DNA of 28,677 nt, taken from assembly GCA_934457145.1 (NCBI GenBank), contig CAKSHP010000025.1:1-28677 (forward strand), read 5' to 3'. Shown one piece after another: positions 6,945 to 15,784 of the stretch (position 1 is the stretch's first letter; each line of letters begins with the position of its first letter). Position numbers and translations under genes: made by a program. The notes beneath the pieces were generated by a model that searched no databases, was not told the origin of the DNA, and saw nothing but the letters and a program-made list of their open reading frames with translations. Source of the DNA: an uncultured Clostridia bacterium (GTDB taxonomy: Bacteria > Bacillota > Clostridia > UBA1381 > UMGS1253).

Positions 6945-9416
6945 GTGCAAAAAGGGAAATCATTTGTTGAAAAATTAGCCGAATTTATTGTTGATAAAAG
7001 AGCTATTATACTTCTTTTATATGCTGCGGCGTTTGCGTTTTCACTTGTTTCGCAAAACTGGGTTAACGTTTGTAACGACCTTACGGAGTATCTTCCGAAA
7101 GAAACGCAGACGAGAAAAGGTCTTACAATTATGGACAATGAGTTTGTAACGCTTGCAACGAGCCGCGTTATGGTTGCAAACATTACATACGACGAGGCAG
7201 ATAAACTTTCAGAAAAAATCAAAGACCTTGACGTTGTTGAAATGGTGGATTTTGATGATTCGCAGGAGCATTATAAAGACGCGTGTGCGCTCTTTGACAT
7301 TACGTTAAAAGATGAGGACGGTTCTGATGCGGCACAGGCGGGATATGAAAAAATCCGCGAACTTTTAAAAGATTATGACACATTTATATCCGAAAGCTAT
7401 GTTGATTCGTCAAAATCACTGGCAGATGAAATGAATTTGATTTTGGCGATAGCTGCGGTTATTATTGTTGCGGTGCTGATTTTGACCTCGCAGACATATA
7501 TGGAGGTTCCGGTGCTTTTGCTTACATTTATTGTGGGCGCAATATTAAATAAAGGGACAAACTTTGTTTTCGGTGAAATATCGTTTGTGTCAAATTCGGT
7601 AACAACGGTATTGCAGCTTGCGCTGTCGATAGACTATGCAATTATTTTAATCCATCACTACAGTGAAGAACGACAGATGTATGACCAGAAAGAAGCGGTC
7701 GTACGCGCACTTTCACGCTCAATTCCCGAAATTCTTTCAAGCTCGCTGACAACAATTTCGGGCTTGATGGCACTTATGTTTATGCATTTTAAAATCGGTT
7801 TTGATATGGGTATGTGCCTTATAAAATCGATAATGTTCAGTCTTTTGTGCGTGTTTACGGTTATGCCGTGTCTTTTAATGTATTTCGGACAGTATATCGA
7901 CAAAACACACCATAAACGCCTTATCGGCGATATATCGGGACTTGGAAGCATTGTTTATAAATTGAGAATGATTGTGCCGCCGGTGTTTGCTGTGGTACTT
8001 GTTGCGGGATATTTTCTTTCGTCGAACTGCGCATACACATATAACGCAAATTCCGCTGAAACGAGCAGAAAAAACGAAACGCAGATTGCAAAAAAGACAA
8101 TTGAAGAATATTTTGGAACGAGAAACATTTCCGCCCTTGTGATTCCGGCTGGGGATTATGACAAAGAAAAAAAGCTTGCCGAAGAGCTTAAGAGCTACGA
8201 TGAGGTAAAAGATGTTACTGCGCTTTCAAGCATTGAAGCAAAGGACGGATATGTTTTAACCGATAAACTTACACCGAGACAGTTTTCGGAGCTTATGGAT
8301 ATCGATATAGACACAACAAAAATGCTGTATGGAATATATGCGGCAGATCACGAGGATTACAGCCGTCTTATTTCAAATTTAAATGACTACGGTGTGCCTA
8401 TAATTGATATGTTCACATTTGTTTATGATTTAAAAGAGGACGGATATGTTCATTTTGATGATGAGCTTAACGAAGACCTTGATGATATGCATATTCAGCT
8501 TGAGGCTGCAAGAAAGCAGCTTGCGGGCGATAAGTATGCAAGAATGCTTTTATATTTAAATTTGCCGCTTGAGAGCGAGCAAACGTTTGATTTTGTTGAA
8601 AAGGTTGACGAAATTGCGCTTAAATATTATAATGAGGCGTATTTTGTGGGCGACTCGACGAGCTGTTATGATTTGGCAGACTCTTTTGCAACGGATAATA
8701 TAATAGTTTCGCTTTTGTCGATATTATTCGTAATAATAATATTGTTCTTCACATTTAAAAATGCGGGACTGCCGGTGCTTTTGATACTTGTTATACAAGG
8801 CAGCGTTTGGCTTAACTTTTCATTTTCGTATATCACAAACACGAACATGTTCTTTTTAAGCTATTTGATTGTAAGCTCAATTCAGATGGGCGCCAATATA
8901 GACTATGCTATTGTAATTTCAAGCAGATATATGGAGCTAAAAAATGACATGAGCATAAAAGAGGCAATGCGGGAGGCTTTGAATTTTGCATTTCCGACGG
9001 TTCTCACTTCGGGAAGTATTTTGGCGGCGGCAGGATTTTTGATAAGCAAGCTGTCTACCGAGCCGGCTATTGTTTCAATCGGACAAACGCTGTGCAGGGG
9101 AACGTTGATATCAATGTTTTTGGTAATGTTTGTGCTGCCGGAGATACTTCTTTTGGGCGACACGCTTGTTGAAAAAACAGGAGTTAAAATTAAAAAGAAG
9201 GATCTTGTGCGCAGAGAGAGCGGTGTGTTTGCTGTGAACGGAAGAGTGCGCGGATATATAAACGGCTTTGTAGACGCTGATGTCCGCGGTGTTGTGCGCG
9301 GTAACATGGACGCAATAATAAATGTGGACAATGTTAAAAAATTAGAGGAACCGCCACTTTTAAACGAGAGTGAAAACGAGGAAACGGAGGCAGCGGAAGA
9401 TGAAAACAATAAATAG
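6945..9416 (+). CDS. RND/MMPL-family transporter
   Basis: The 823-residue protein has the duplicated RND layout: one membrane helix (19-36), an extracytoplasmic domain (about 37-162), five or so helices (163-315), a helix at 342-358, a second outer domain (about 360-583), and a second helix bundle (584-740). Each bundle contains the MMPL motif with a membrane-embedded Asp-Tyr, SIDYAI at 228-233 and NIDYAI at 651-656, the predicted proton-relay sites. The C-terminus is a soluble tail ending in an acidic stretch (801-823). Family members export lipids, peptides or drugs in exchange for protons, and the cargo here is unknown. The start is GTG at 6945 with AAGGAG at 6928-6933, a slightly long spacing of 11 bases. 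Its end overlaps the start of the GLUG-repeat gene by 17 bases, so the two proteins are probably made together and may work as a pair. Confidence 0.9.
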   Translation: MQKGKSFVEKLAEFIVDKRAIILLLYAAAFAFSLVSQNWVNVCNDLTEYLPKETQTRKGLTIMDNEFVTLATSRVMVANITYDEADKLSEKIKDLDVVEMVDFDDSQEHYKDACALFDITLKDEDGSDAAQAGYEKIRELLKDYDTFISESYVDSSKSLADEMNLILAIAAVIIVAVLILTSQTYMEVPVLLLTFIVGAILNKGTNFVFGEISFVSNSVTTVLQLALSIDYAIILIHHYSEERQMYDQKEAVVRALSRSIPEILSSSLTTISGLMALMFMHFKIGFDMGMCLIKSIMFSLLCVFTVMPCLLMYFGQYIDKTHHKRLIGDISGLGSIVYKLRMIVPPVFAVVLVAGYFLSSNCAYTYNANSAETSRKNETQIAKKTIEEYFGTRNISALVIPAGDYDKEKKLAEELKSYDEVKDVTALSSIEAKDGYVLTDKLTPRQFSELMDIDIDTTKMLYGIYAADHEDYSRLISNLNDYGVPIIDMFTFVYDLKEDGYVHFDDELNEDLDDMHIQLEAARKQLAGDKYARMLLYLNLPLESEQTFDFVEKVDEIALKYYNEAYFVGDSTSCYDLADSFATDNIIVSLLSILFVIIILFFTFKNAGLPVLLILVIQGSVWLNFSFSYITNTNMFFLSYLIVSSIQMGANIDYAIVISSRYMELKNDMSIKEAMREALNFAFPTVLTSGSILAAAGFLISKLSTEPAIVSIGQTLCRGTLISMFLVMFVLPEILLLGDTLVEKTGVKIKKKDLVRRESGVFAVNGRVRGYINGFVDADVRGVVRGNMDAIINVDNVKKLEEPPLLNESENEETEAAEDENNK

Positions 9417-12400
9417 GGTTGTATCGTTTATAATTGCGGCTGTGTTTTTATTGTCGGTTGCATCTCCGTTAAGCGGCGCTTTTGCGGAGTCTGATACGAT
9501 AACAATTAACAACGAACAGGACTTTTTGGAGTTTGCAAAAAACTGCCAAAGCGATACATGGTCACAGGGAAAGAAAGTTGTTTTGACAAAAGATATTGAC
9601 CTGAGCGGTAAAGACTTTGAACCTGCGGCGACCTTCGGCGGAAGTTTTGATGCGAAAGGATACACTGTTTCGGGCATTAATATGACGTCGAAAGGCTCAT
9701 ATATAGGGCTTTTCAGATATATTCAAAAAGGCGCTTCGGTTGAAAATCTGACAGTGAGTGCGAATGTGAGCCCGGACGGCAGCAAAAAATATGTAGGAAT
9801 TATTGCCGGGGAAAACAACGGCACGATAAAAAACTGCAAGGTTTTGGGAAATGTGTCGGCTAAGGCATCGGTCGGCGGAATATGCGGATATATAACCGAA
9901 ACCGGAAGCGTTACGGGGTGTGTTTCATCGGCTTTTGTTACGGGCGAAAGCTATACCGGCGGAATTTGCGGACAAAACTATGGCACAGTTGAGCTTTGCG
10001 AAAATCAGGGCAAGGTAAACGTTAACGATAATGAAGAGGCAAAAACCATTCAGGATCTTGATATTAACATTGAAAATCTGCGTTCGTCAGAAAATGTTGA
10101 CACAAACACCGACACGGGCGGAATATGCGGATTTTCAAAGGGAAAGATAACAGACTGCAAAAATTTCGGCGATGTAGGATATAAATCCGTGGGCTACAAT
10201 ACGGGCGGAATATGCGGCAGACAGTCGGGATATATAAGCGCCTGCGAAAACTATGGAAAAGTAAACGGCAGAAAAGATATCGGCGGGATATGCGGTCAGG
10301 CAGAACCTTATGTTATGCTTGAATATGCAAAAGACGCACTTGAGCAGATGAATGACATTTTTGATAATATGCAGGCAATTTTAAAGGATTATAAGCTCTA
10401 CGGCGACAGCGATATGGATGCAAGTCTTGATAAAATTAATGACGCTATGGGCAACATAACGGATGAATCAAGAGTGTTTTCGGATAAGCTTGAGTCTTAC
10501 GGAGATGATGTTCAAAAAAGTATTGATGATGTTACAACAAGACTTCACAATTCACTTGAAAACTCAAAAGAAGTGTTTGACACTTTAGCAGAGAGCACGG
10601 ATAATATATCAAAAAGCGTTGACAGCTTTAAAGCTGTAAGTGATGAGTTAAAAAACATTACAGATGATTTAAAAAATGTCTTCGATAATATGGAAAATGC
10701 GGGAGATAACATGTCTCAGGCTACCGCAGCAATGCAAAAATCGGTAAGCAAGCTTTCCGATGCGTGCAATTCAATTGCCGACGGATTGTCGTCTCTTGAA
10801 TACGGAACAAAGCAGCTTCAAAAGGCACTTAATTCATTAAAGCAGGCTCTTGCAACGAAAAAGGACATAAAAGACAGTTTTAAGGATCTTTGGAAAAGCA
10901 TAAATGAAGTTAAAAAGAGTTTAAATCTTATCAACAATTCTTTTGAAGATGTTATAAAAGCTTTGGAGGAACTGAAAAGTCAAGGAAAGCTTAAAGCGGA
11001 TGCGGAAGCGGTTTTAAATAATCTGCGTGCGCTTGTAAAGTGTGAAAAACAGATTATTCAGGCTATCGGAGATATAGGCGACGCGTGCCTTATTTTGGGC
11101 GAGGATTTTGATTTGTATTCCATAACGTACGGATTTGATATGATGTCGGAGGGGCTTTCATATCTTTCGGACGCTGCAAAATCACTAAGTTCGGTGAGTG
11201 AAGATTTAAAAAGAGCTGTAAACAGTGCAAAACCGATTAATGACAAAGCAAAAAACGCGGCAGATAAATTCAGTGAAGGTCTCGGATTTTTAGGAGACTC
11301 TATGAATAAGCTCACAAAGAGCGTTAATCTTATTTCGGGCATCGTAGACGATGCAACAAGCGGCGGCAAAATAAGTATTCCGTCTGCTTCGGACAGACTC
11401 GGCGGCAGTTTTGATAAAATTTTGGACAGTACGGTTGACATAAGAAATGAATGTTCAAATTTAAAGGACATACTTTCCGGCAATAAAGATAAGCTTTATG
11501 ATAAGCTTGATTCGCTTACAGATGAAATGTCAAAGCTTGAGACGGTATTGTCCGATGCTTACGATGAGCATATAAAAACCGATGAAGATGACGTTGCGGT
11601 TGATGTGTCGGACGAAGATTATTTTTCGGATACGCGCGGAAAAATTGCAAACAGTACAAATCATGCACAGGTAAACGGCGACTTAAATGTCGGCGGAATT
11701 GTCGGACAGATGGCTATTGAATATGATTTTGACCCGGAGGACGATATAAAAGACAGCGGAGAAAAGTCGCTTAGTTTTACTTATAAAACAAAATGCGTTA
11801 TAAGAAGATGCAAAAACGAGGGCGAAGTTATCAGCAAAAAGAATTACAGCGGCGGAATAAGCGGAAAAATGGATTTGGGCAGCGTGATTTCCTGCGAAAA
11901 CTACGGCAATATTTTAAGTGATGACGGGAACTATGTCGGCGGAATAAGCGGAATGAGCGAAACATATATAAGAAATTCCGTTTCAAAGTGCACTGTTTCA
12001 GGCACCGATTATATAGGCGGAATAGTTGGTTTCGGAAATGACGTTTCAAACTGCTATGCGCTTGTTTTTGCAAAGAATTACGGCGAATGTGCGGGAAGTA
12101 TTGCCGGAAATACGGATGACCGCGACAAGTTAAAGTCAAACTATTTTGTCGGTGACGCTTTGGGCGGTATAGACAATATCAGCTATGAGAAATCGGCAAA
12201 GCAAACAGATGTTGACAGCTTTGTTAAATTTGTTGAATCGAATTTCGGTACAGACGTGCAGTTTTATTTAACCTTTACGGCAGACGGAAACGAGATTGCA
12301 AAAGTTCCGTTTACGTATAAAGAAAAGATTGCCGAAGAAAAAATCCCAAAGGTTCCGGAAAAGAAAGGTTTTTACGGAAAGTGGAGCGAATACAATTTTG

Positions 12401-12933
12401 ACGAGGCAACATATGATGCTGTTATAGAGGCGCTGTATTATAAAGATATAGACATTATAGAATCTGATGAGAAAAGAAACGGAAAATCGGTTGTTTTGAT
12501 ATGCGGAGCATTTGACGATAATGCAGCCGTGAGCGCAGTTAAAAACAAAGAGTATGCCGACAAGCTTAAAAACAAAAAGATTTACGACAGCTACAGAGTT
12601 AAGGTAGAGGGAGTGTATAACGAAAAAAATATTGTAAGGTATTTGCCGCAAAACAGCAAAAAGGGCGTTGACATCTATGTTGAGGAAAACGGCAGTATTA
12701 CAAAGGTTAAAACAAAAAAATTCGGAAGCTATCTGGAGTTTGAAACGGCGGGCAACGATTTTAAAATATATGAAGCAAAAAAAAGTTATGCTTTGGTGAT
12801 TGCGCTTTGTGCAGCCGGGGTGCTTCTTTTAGCTGTTATAGTTATGGTTATAATAAAAGCTAAAAGAAAGAAACTGCCGATAAAAAAGACTTCGGGTAAA
12901 AAAGAAAAAGAAAAGGAAACGTCTGTTTCATAA
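9400..12933 (+). CDS. Secreted, membrane-anchored GLUG-repeat protein with central helical domain
   Basis: I place the start at the ATG at 9400, with GGAGG at 9386-9390, rather than at a GTG 30 bases earlier. It gives a clear signal peptide (1-29, ending GAFAES). Residues 35-300 hold GLUG-type repeats, seen as VGIIAG, GGICGY, GGICGQ, GGICGF, GGICGR and GGICGQ, each preceded by strands with a conserved Cys and Gly. Residues about 303-735 are highly helical, with heptad-like Leu/Ile/Val spacing and many Ser, Asp and Lys, resembling the coiled-coil regions of YhgE/Pip-like proteins. GLUG repeats resume at 753-905 (GGIVGQ, GGISGK, GGISGM, GGIVGF). A further domain of unknown type spans 940-1125. 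A membrane helix (1131-1152) and a lysine-rich cytoplasmic tail follow. No enzyme motif was found. Overlap with the MMPL gene suggests an extracellular partner for that transporter. Confidence 0.8.
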   Translation: MKTINRVVSFIIAAVFLLSVASPLSGAFAESDTITINNEQDFLEFAKNCQSDTWSQGKKVVLTKDIDLSGKDFEPAATFGGSFDAKGYTVSGINMTSKGSYIGLFRYIQKGASVENLTVSANVSPDGSKKYVGIIAGENNGTIKNCKVLGNVSAKASVGGICGYITETGSVTGCVSSAFVTGESYTGGICGQNYGTVELCENQGKVNVNDNEEAKTIQDLDINIENLRSSENVDTNTDTGGICGFSKGKITDCKNFGDVGYKSVGYNTGGICGRQSGYISACENYGKVNGRKDIGGICGQAEPYVMLEYAKDALEQMNDIFDNMQAILKDYKLYGDSDMDASLDKINDAMGNITDESRVFSDKLESYGDDVQKSIDDVTTRLHNSLENSKEVFDTLAESTDNISKSVDSFKAVSDELKNITDDLKNVFDNMENAGDNMSQATAAMQKSVSKLSDACNSIADGLSSLEYGTKQLQKALNSLKQALATKKDIKDSFKDLWKSINEVKKSLNLINNSFEDVIKALEELKSQGKLKADAEAVLNNLRALVKCEKQIIQAIGDIGDACLILGEDFDLYSITYGFDMMSEGLSYLSDAAKSLSSVSEDLKRAVNSAKPINDKAKNAADKFSEGLGFLGDSMNKLTKSVNLISGIVDDATSGGKISIPSASDRLGGSFDKILDSTVDIRNECSNLKDILSGNKDKLYDKLDSLTDEMSKLETVLSDAYDEHIKTDEDDVAVDVSDEDYFSDTRGKIANSTNHAQVNGDLNVGGIVGQMAIEYDFDPEDDIKDSGEKSLSFTYKTKCVIRRCKNEGEVISKKNYSGGISGKMDLGSVISCENYGNILSDDGNYVGGISGMSETYIRNSVSKCTVSGTDYIGGIVGFGNDVSNCYALVFAKNYGECAGSIAGNTDDRDKLKSNYFVGDALGGIDNISYEKSAKQTDVDSFVKFVESNFGTDVQFYLTFTADGNEIAKVPFTYKEKIAEEKIPKVPEKKGFYGKWSEYNFDEATYDAVIEALYYKDIDIIESDEKRNGKSVVLICGAFDDNAAVSAVKNKEYADKLKNKKIYDSYRVKVEGVYNEKNIVRYLPQNSKKGVDIYVEENGSITKVKTKKFGSYLEFETAGNDFKIYEAKKSYALVIALCAAGVLLLAVIVMVIIKAKRKKLPIKKTSGKKEKEKETSVS

Positions 12934-12950
12934 TATGCAAATTTAAGCGA

Positions 12951-12971
12951 TTTGCCGCGTTTTGCGGCAAA
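12951..12971 (+). terminator. GC-rich hairpin between the GLUG gene and larB (possible terminator)
   Basis: TTTGCCGC at 12951-12958 pairs perfectly with GCGGCAAA at 12964-12971 around a 5-base loop. It lies 17 bases after the GLUG gene stop. The downstream sequence is T-rich but broken by G and C, so termination may be incomplete. An overlapping alternative stem is possible between GCAAAT at 12937-12942 and ATTTGC at 12950-12955. The hairpin could therefore be a leader element of larB instead. Confidence 0.4.
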
Positions 12972-13027
12972 CCGTTGTTTTGCTTTGTGCAAGGAAAGAA
13001 GAAAAAACAAACGGAAAGGAGCGCATT

Positions 13028-13777
13028 ATGGAAAAAGATGAGATAAAAAAGGTGCTTTTAGATGTTGCAAAAGGAAAAACAAATGTAAACGAAGCATTTG
13101 ATTTAATAACCGGAGTGCAGTTTGAGGATTTGGGATTTGCAAAGCCGGATTTTGCAAGAAAGGCACGCAAGGGTGTTTCAGAGGTTATTTATGCGCAGAA
13201 AAAGACGGTCAATCAAATCACAGGCATTGCAAAATCGCTTAAAAATCACGGACAGGAAAATATTTTAATAACAAGGCTTGAAAAAGAAAAAGCAGATGAA
13301 ATAAAAAAAGAGATAGATTTAAAGTATTTTGACGACGCAAGGATCGGAATAATCGGCAAAATACCTGAAAAGAAAGTCGGGAAAATAGTTATAGCAGCAG
13401 CCGGGACAAGCGATATACCGGTGGCTCAGGAAGCAGCTGTTACCGCCGAAATGCTCGGAAATAACGTTGTGCGGCTGTACGATGTTGGAGTGGCGGGAAT
13501 TTGCAGACTTTTTTCTTATATGGACGAAATAGAAAGCGCTAATGTGATAATTGCGATTGCCGGTATGGAGGGAGCTCTTGCAAGCGTTATAGGCGGGCTG
13601 GCGCCATGCCCGGTTATAGGAGTTCCGACAAGCGTTGGCTACGGAACGGCATTCGGCGGAGTTACGGCGCTTTTGTCTATGTTAAATTCCTGTTCAAGCG
13701 GAGTGAGCGTTGTTAATATTGACAACGGCTTCGGAGCGGCGTATCAGGCGAGTTTGATAAATCATATGAAGGAGTGA
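13028..13777 (+). CDS. larB: Nickel-pincer cofactor biosynthesis protein LarB
   Basis: LarB carboxylates nicotinic acid adenine dinucleotide at C5 of the pyridinium ring and cleaves its phosphoanhydride, giving the biscarboxylate mononucleotide precursor of the nickel-pincer nucleotide. The 249 residues have the expected length. An N-terminal helical region (1-110) precedes a PurE-like domain with AAAGTSDIPVAQEA (123-136), IAIAGMEGALASVIGGL (175-191) and GVPTSVGYG (198-206). Cys222 in LNSC corresponds to the conserved cysteine thought to attack the pyridine ring. The segment VVNIDNGFGA follows it as in other LarBs. The ATG at 13028 has AAGGAG about 8 bases upstream, whereas an in-frame TTG further up lies within the hairpin. 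The gene is followed closely by larC and larE. I see no clear promoter between the GLUG gene and larB. Confidence 0.94.
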   Translation: MEKDEIKKVLLDVAKGKTNVNEAFDLITGVQFEDLGFAKPDFARKARKGVSEVIYAQKKTVNQITGIAKSLKNHGQENILITRLEKEKADEIKKEIDLKYFDDARIGIIGKIPEKKVGKIVIAAAGTSDIPVAQEAAVTAEMLGNNVVRLYDVGVAGICRLFSYMDEIESANVIIAIAGMEGALASVIGGLAPCPVIGVPTSVGYGTAFGGVTALLSMLNSCSSGVSVVNIDNGFGAAYQASLINHMKE

Positions 13778-13782
13778 TATTG

Positions 13783-14976
13783 ATGAAAACTTTGTATATT
13801 GAATGTTCTATGGGAGCAGCCGGTGACATGCTTATGGGGGCGCTTTTGCAGCTTCATGAAAATCCGGATGATTTTTTGGAAAGGTTAAATAATATTGGTA
13901 TTCCAGATGTTAAAATAACGAAAAGCATAAAACAAAAATGTGCTGTGTCGGGAGTGCATATAGATGTTGAAGTTTCAGGCGAACATGAAGATGAAAATAT
14001 GCATGAAAATCACCATCATCACAGCGGTATAAATGATATAAAAAAGATTATAGACGCTCTTAACATTTCGCAGAAAGTGAAAGATGACATAAAGGAGGTT
14101 TATAATCTGATTGCAGAGGCGGAGGGTGCAGTTCACGGCTGCGATATTGAGCATATACATTTTCACGAGGTCGGCAGTATGGACGCTGTGGCAGACATTG
14201 CGGGAATTTGTATGTTGCTTGATGAGATTGCACCCAAAAGAATTGTTGTTTCGCCGGTTAACGTTGGCAGCGGTTTTGTGAAATGTGCGCACGGAACGCT
14301 TCCGGTTCCTGCTCCTGCAACGGCATACATACTAAAAGATGTTCCGATTTATTCGGGAAATATAAAGTCGGAGCTTTGCACTCCTACGGGAGCGGCGGTT
14401 TTGAAATATTTTGCGGATGAATTTTCGCCCATGCCGCCGATGCGTGTGTCAAAAATAGGCTGCGGCGCGGGAACAAAGGATTTTGATACGGCAAATATCG
14501 TGAGAATAATGCTCGGCGAAAGCGAAAACAAAAATGATGAAGTTTTTGAACTTAAATGCAATGTGGATGATATGACCGGCGAGGAAATCGGATATGCAAC
14601 AAGAAAAATTAAATCAGCCGGAGCGGCCGATGTGTTCACGGTTCCGATAGGAATGAAAAAAAACCGCCCGGCGGTGATGATTGTTTGTATATGCGGTAAA
14701 GAAAATAAAGAAAATGTTATACGTGGGATTTTTAAAAACACATCGACCATAGGCATCAGAGAAAGCGTTTGCACCCGATTTATACTTGAAAGAAAAAATC
14801 AGGTTTTAAAAACAAAATACGGAGATGTTTGCATAAAAAAATCTGAGGGCTACGGGACTGTGCGCATTAAAGCCGAGTATGACGATATAGAAAAGGCAGC
14901 TGAGAAATACAATGTGTCTGTAAGGCAGATGCGCCGTTTGATTGATATGGAGATAGAAAAAGATGAAAACAGATGA
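13783..14976 (+). CDS. larC: Nickel insertase for the pincer cofactor, LarC
   Basis: LarC is the CTP-dependent cyclometallase that inserts nickel into the bisthiocarboxylate mononucleotide, completing the cofactor. I take the ATG at 13783, which has AAGGAG at 13769-13774. A GTG three codons upstream overlaps that site. The 397-residue protein starts MKTLYIECSMGAAGDMLMGALL, close to the family N-terminus. It has a histidine-rich stretch NHHHHSG (about 75-80), HFHEVGSMDAVADI, CAHGTLPVPAPAT, CTPTGAA, and in the C-terminal half LKCNVDDMTGEEIGY and VPIGMKKNRPA. In Lactiplantibacillus plantarum larC is split and read by a programmed frameshift, but here it is one continuous frame. The histidine cluster is a plausible nickel reservoir. 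The 3' end overlaps larE by 14 bases, so the lar genes are translationally linked. Confidence 0.94.
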   Translation: MKTLYIECSMGAAGDMLMGALLQLHENPDDFLERLNNIGIPDVKITKSIKQKCAVSGVHIDVEVSGEHEDENMHENHHHHSGINDIKKIIDALNISQKVKDDIKEVYNLIAEAEGAVHGCDIEHIHFHEVGSMDAVADIAGICMLLDEIAPKRIVVSPVNVGSGFVKCAHGTLPVPAPATAYILKDVPIYSGNIKSELCTPTGAAVLKYFADEFSPMPPMRVSKIGCGAGTKDFDTANIVRIMLGESENKNDEVFELKCNVDDMTGEEIGYATRKIKSAGAADVFTVPIGMKKNRPAVMIVCICGKENKENVIRGIFKNTSTIGIRESVCTRFILERKNQVLKTKYGDVCIKKSEGYGTVRIKAEYDDIEKAAEKYNVSVRQMRRLIDMEIEKDENR

Positions 14977-15784
14977 TAAATATGAAAGTTTAAAAGAGTA
15001 TATAAAAAAATTCGGCAGCGTTGCAGTTGCTTTTTCGGGAGGAGCTGACTCGGCGTTATTGCTTTATGCGGCAAAAGAGGCACTGGGGCATAAAAACATA
15101 GCGGCAATTACAGTGTCGTCCGATCTTGTGACGGATGAGGAAATAAAAAATGCAGAAGAATTTTGCAAAAACGAAAATGTGCGCCATGTGATATGTTATG
15201 CCGCGCCGCTTGAAATAAAAGAATTTGTATTAAATCCGCCGGAGCGATGCTACATATGCAAAAAAGAAATATTTAAGAAAATAAAAAATGTGGCGCTTGG
15301 CTTAAACATTGATACGATTATTGAAGGCTCAAACGCCGATGATTTAAATGACTACCGTCCGGGCATGCGTGCGGTGCGCGAAACAGGGGCGAAAAGTCCT
15401 TTGCAGGAATTGGGGCTAAAAAAGAGCGAGATACGGGAAATGTCTGAAAAAATAGGACTTGAAACATCAAAAAAGCCGTCCGGTGCTTGTTTGGCATCAA
15501 GAATTGCATACGGAGAAGAAATAACAAAAGAAAAATTACAGAGCATAAAAAAGGCGGAAGATGTGTTAAAAAAAGCGGGATTTATGCAGGTTAGGGTTCG
15601 GAGTCACGGCGAAATTGCAAGAATTGAAATTTTGGAAAGCGAATTTGAAAAGCTTATTTTATTAAAAAATCAGATATATGAAGAGATAAAAAAATGCGGA
15701 TTTTTATATGTGACGCTTGATTTAAAGGGCTACAGAACAGGAAGCATGAACGACGTTTTGAAAAAAGAAAGTGAGGAAAGATAA
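14963..15784 (+). CDS. larE: ATP-dependent sulfur transferase LarE
   Basis: LarE adenylates the two carboxylates of the LarB product and replaces them with thiocarboxylates. The 273-residue protein opens with a PP-loop SGGADSALLLYAA (25-37) typical of N-type ATP pyrophosphatases. It contains EGSNADDLNDYRPG (121-134) and KKPSGACLASR (170-180). Cys176 aligns in number and context with the sacrificial cysteine of the L. plantarum enzyme. In addition Cys96 and Cys99 form RCYICK, giving three cysteines like the LarE type that carries a [4Fe-4S] cluster and acts catalytically. The start ATG at 14963 lies inside larC, and the stop TAA shares its last base with the ATG of the sugar kinase. The set larB-larC-larE is complete for cofactor synthesis. 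No larA homologue is visible in the window. Confidence 0.94.
   Translation: MKTDDKYESLKEYIKKFGSVAVAFSGGADSALLLYAAKEALGHKNIAAITVSSDLVTDEEIKNAEEFCKNENVRHVICYAAPLEIKEFVLNPPERCYICKKEIFKKIKNVALGLNIDTIIEGSNADDLNDYRPGMRAVRETGAKSPLQELGLKKSEIREMSEKIGLETSKKPSGACLASRIAYGEEITKEKLQSIKKAEDVLKKAGFMQVRVRSHGEIARIEILESEFEKLILLKNQIYEEIKKCGFLYVTLDLKGYRTGSMNDVLKKESEER

Noticed and set aside
11058..11483. Antisense frame of 141 codons within the GLUG-repeat gene, and similar minus-strand frames across the window
   Set aside because: These lie entirely opposite well-supported genes, have no ribosome binding sites and show composition typical of reversed coding sequence.
12934..13027. NiCo or other metal riboswitch before larB
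   Set aside because: The leader is under 100 bases, and I cannot find a four-way junction or conserved riboswitch core, only simple hairpins.
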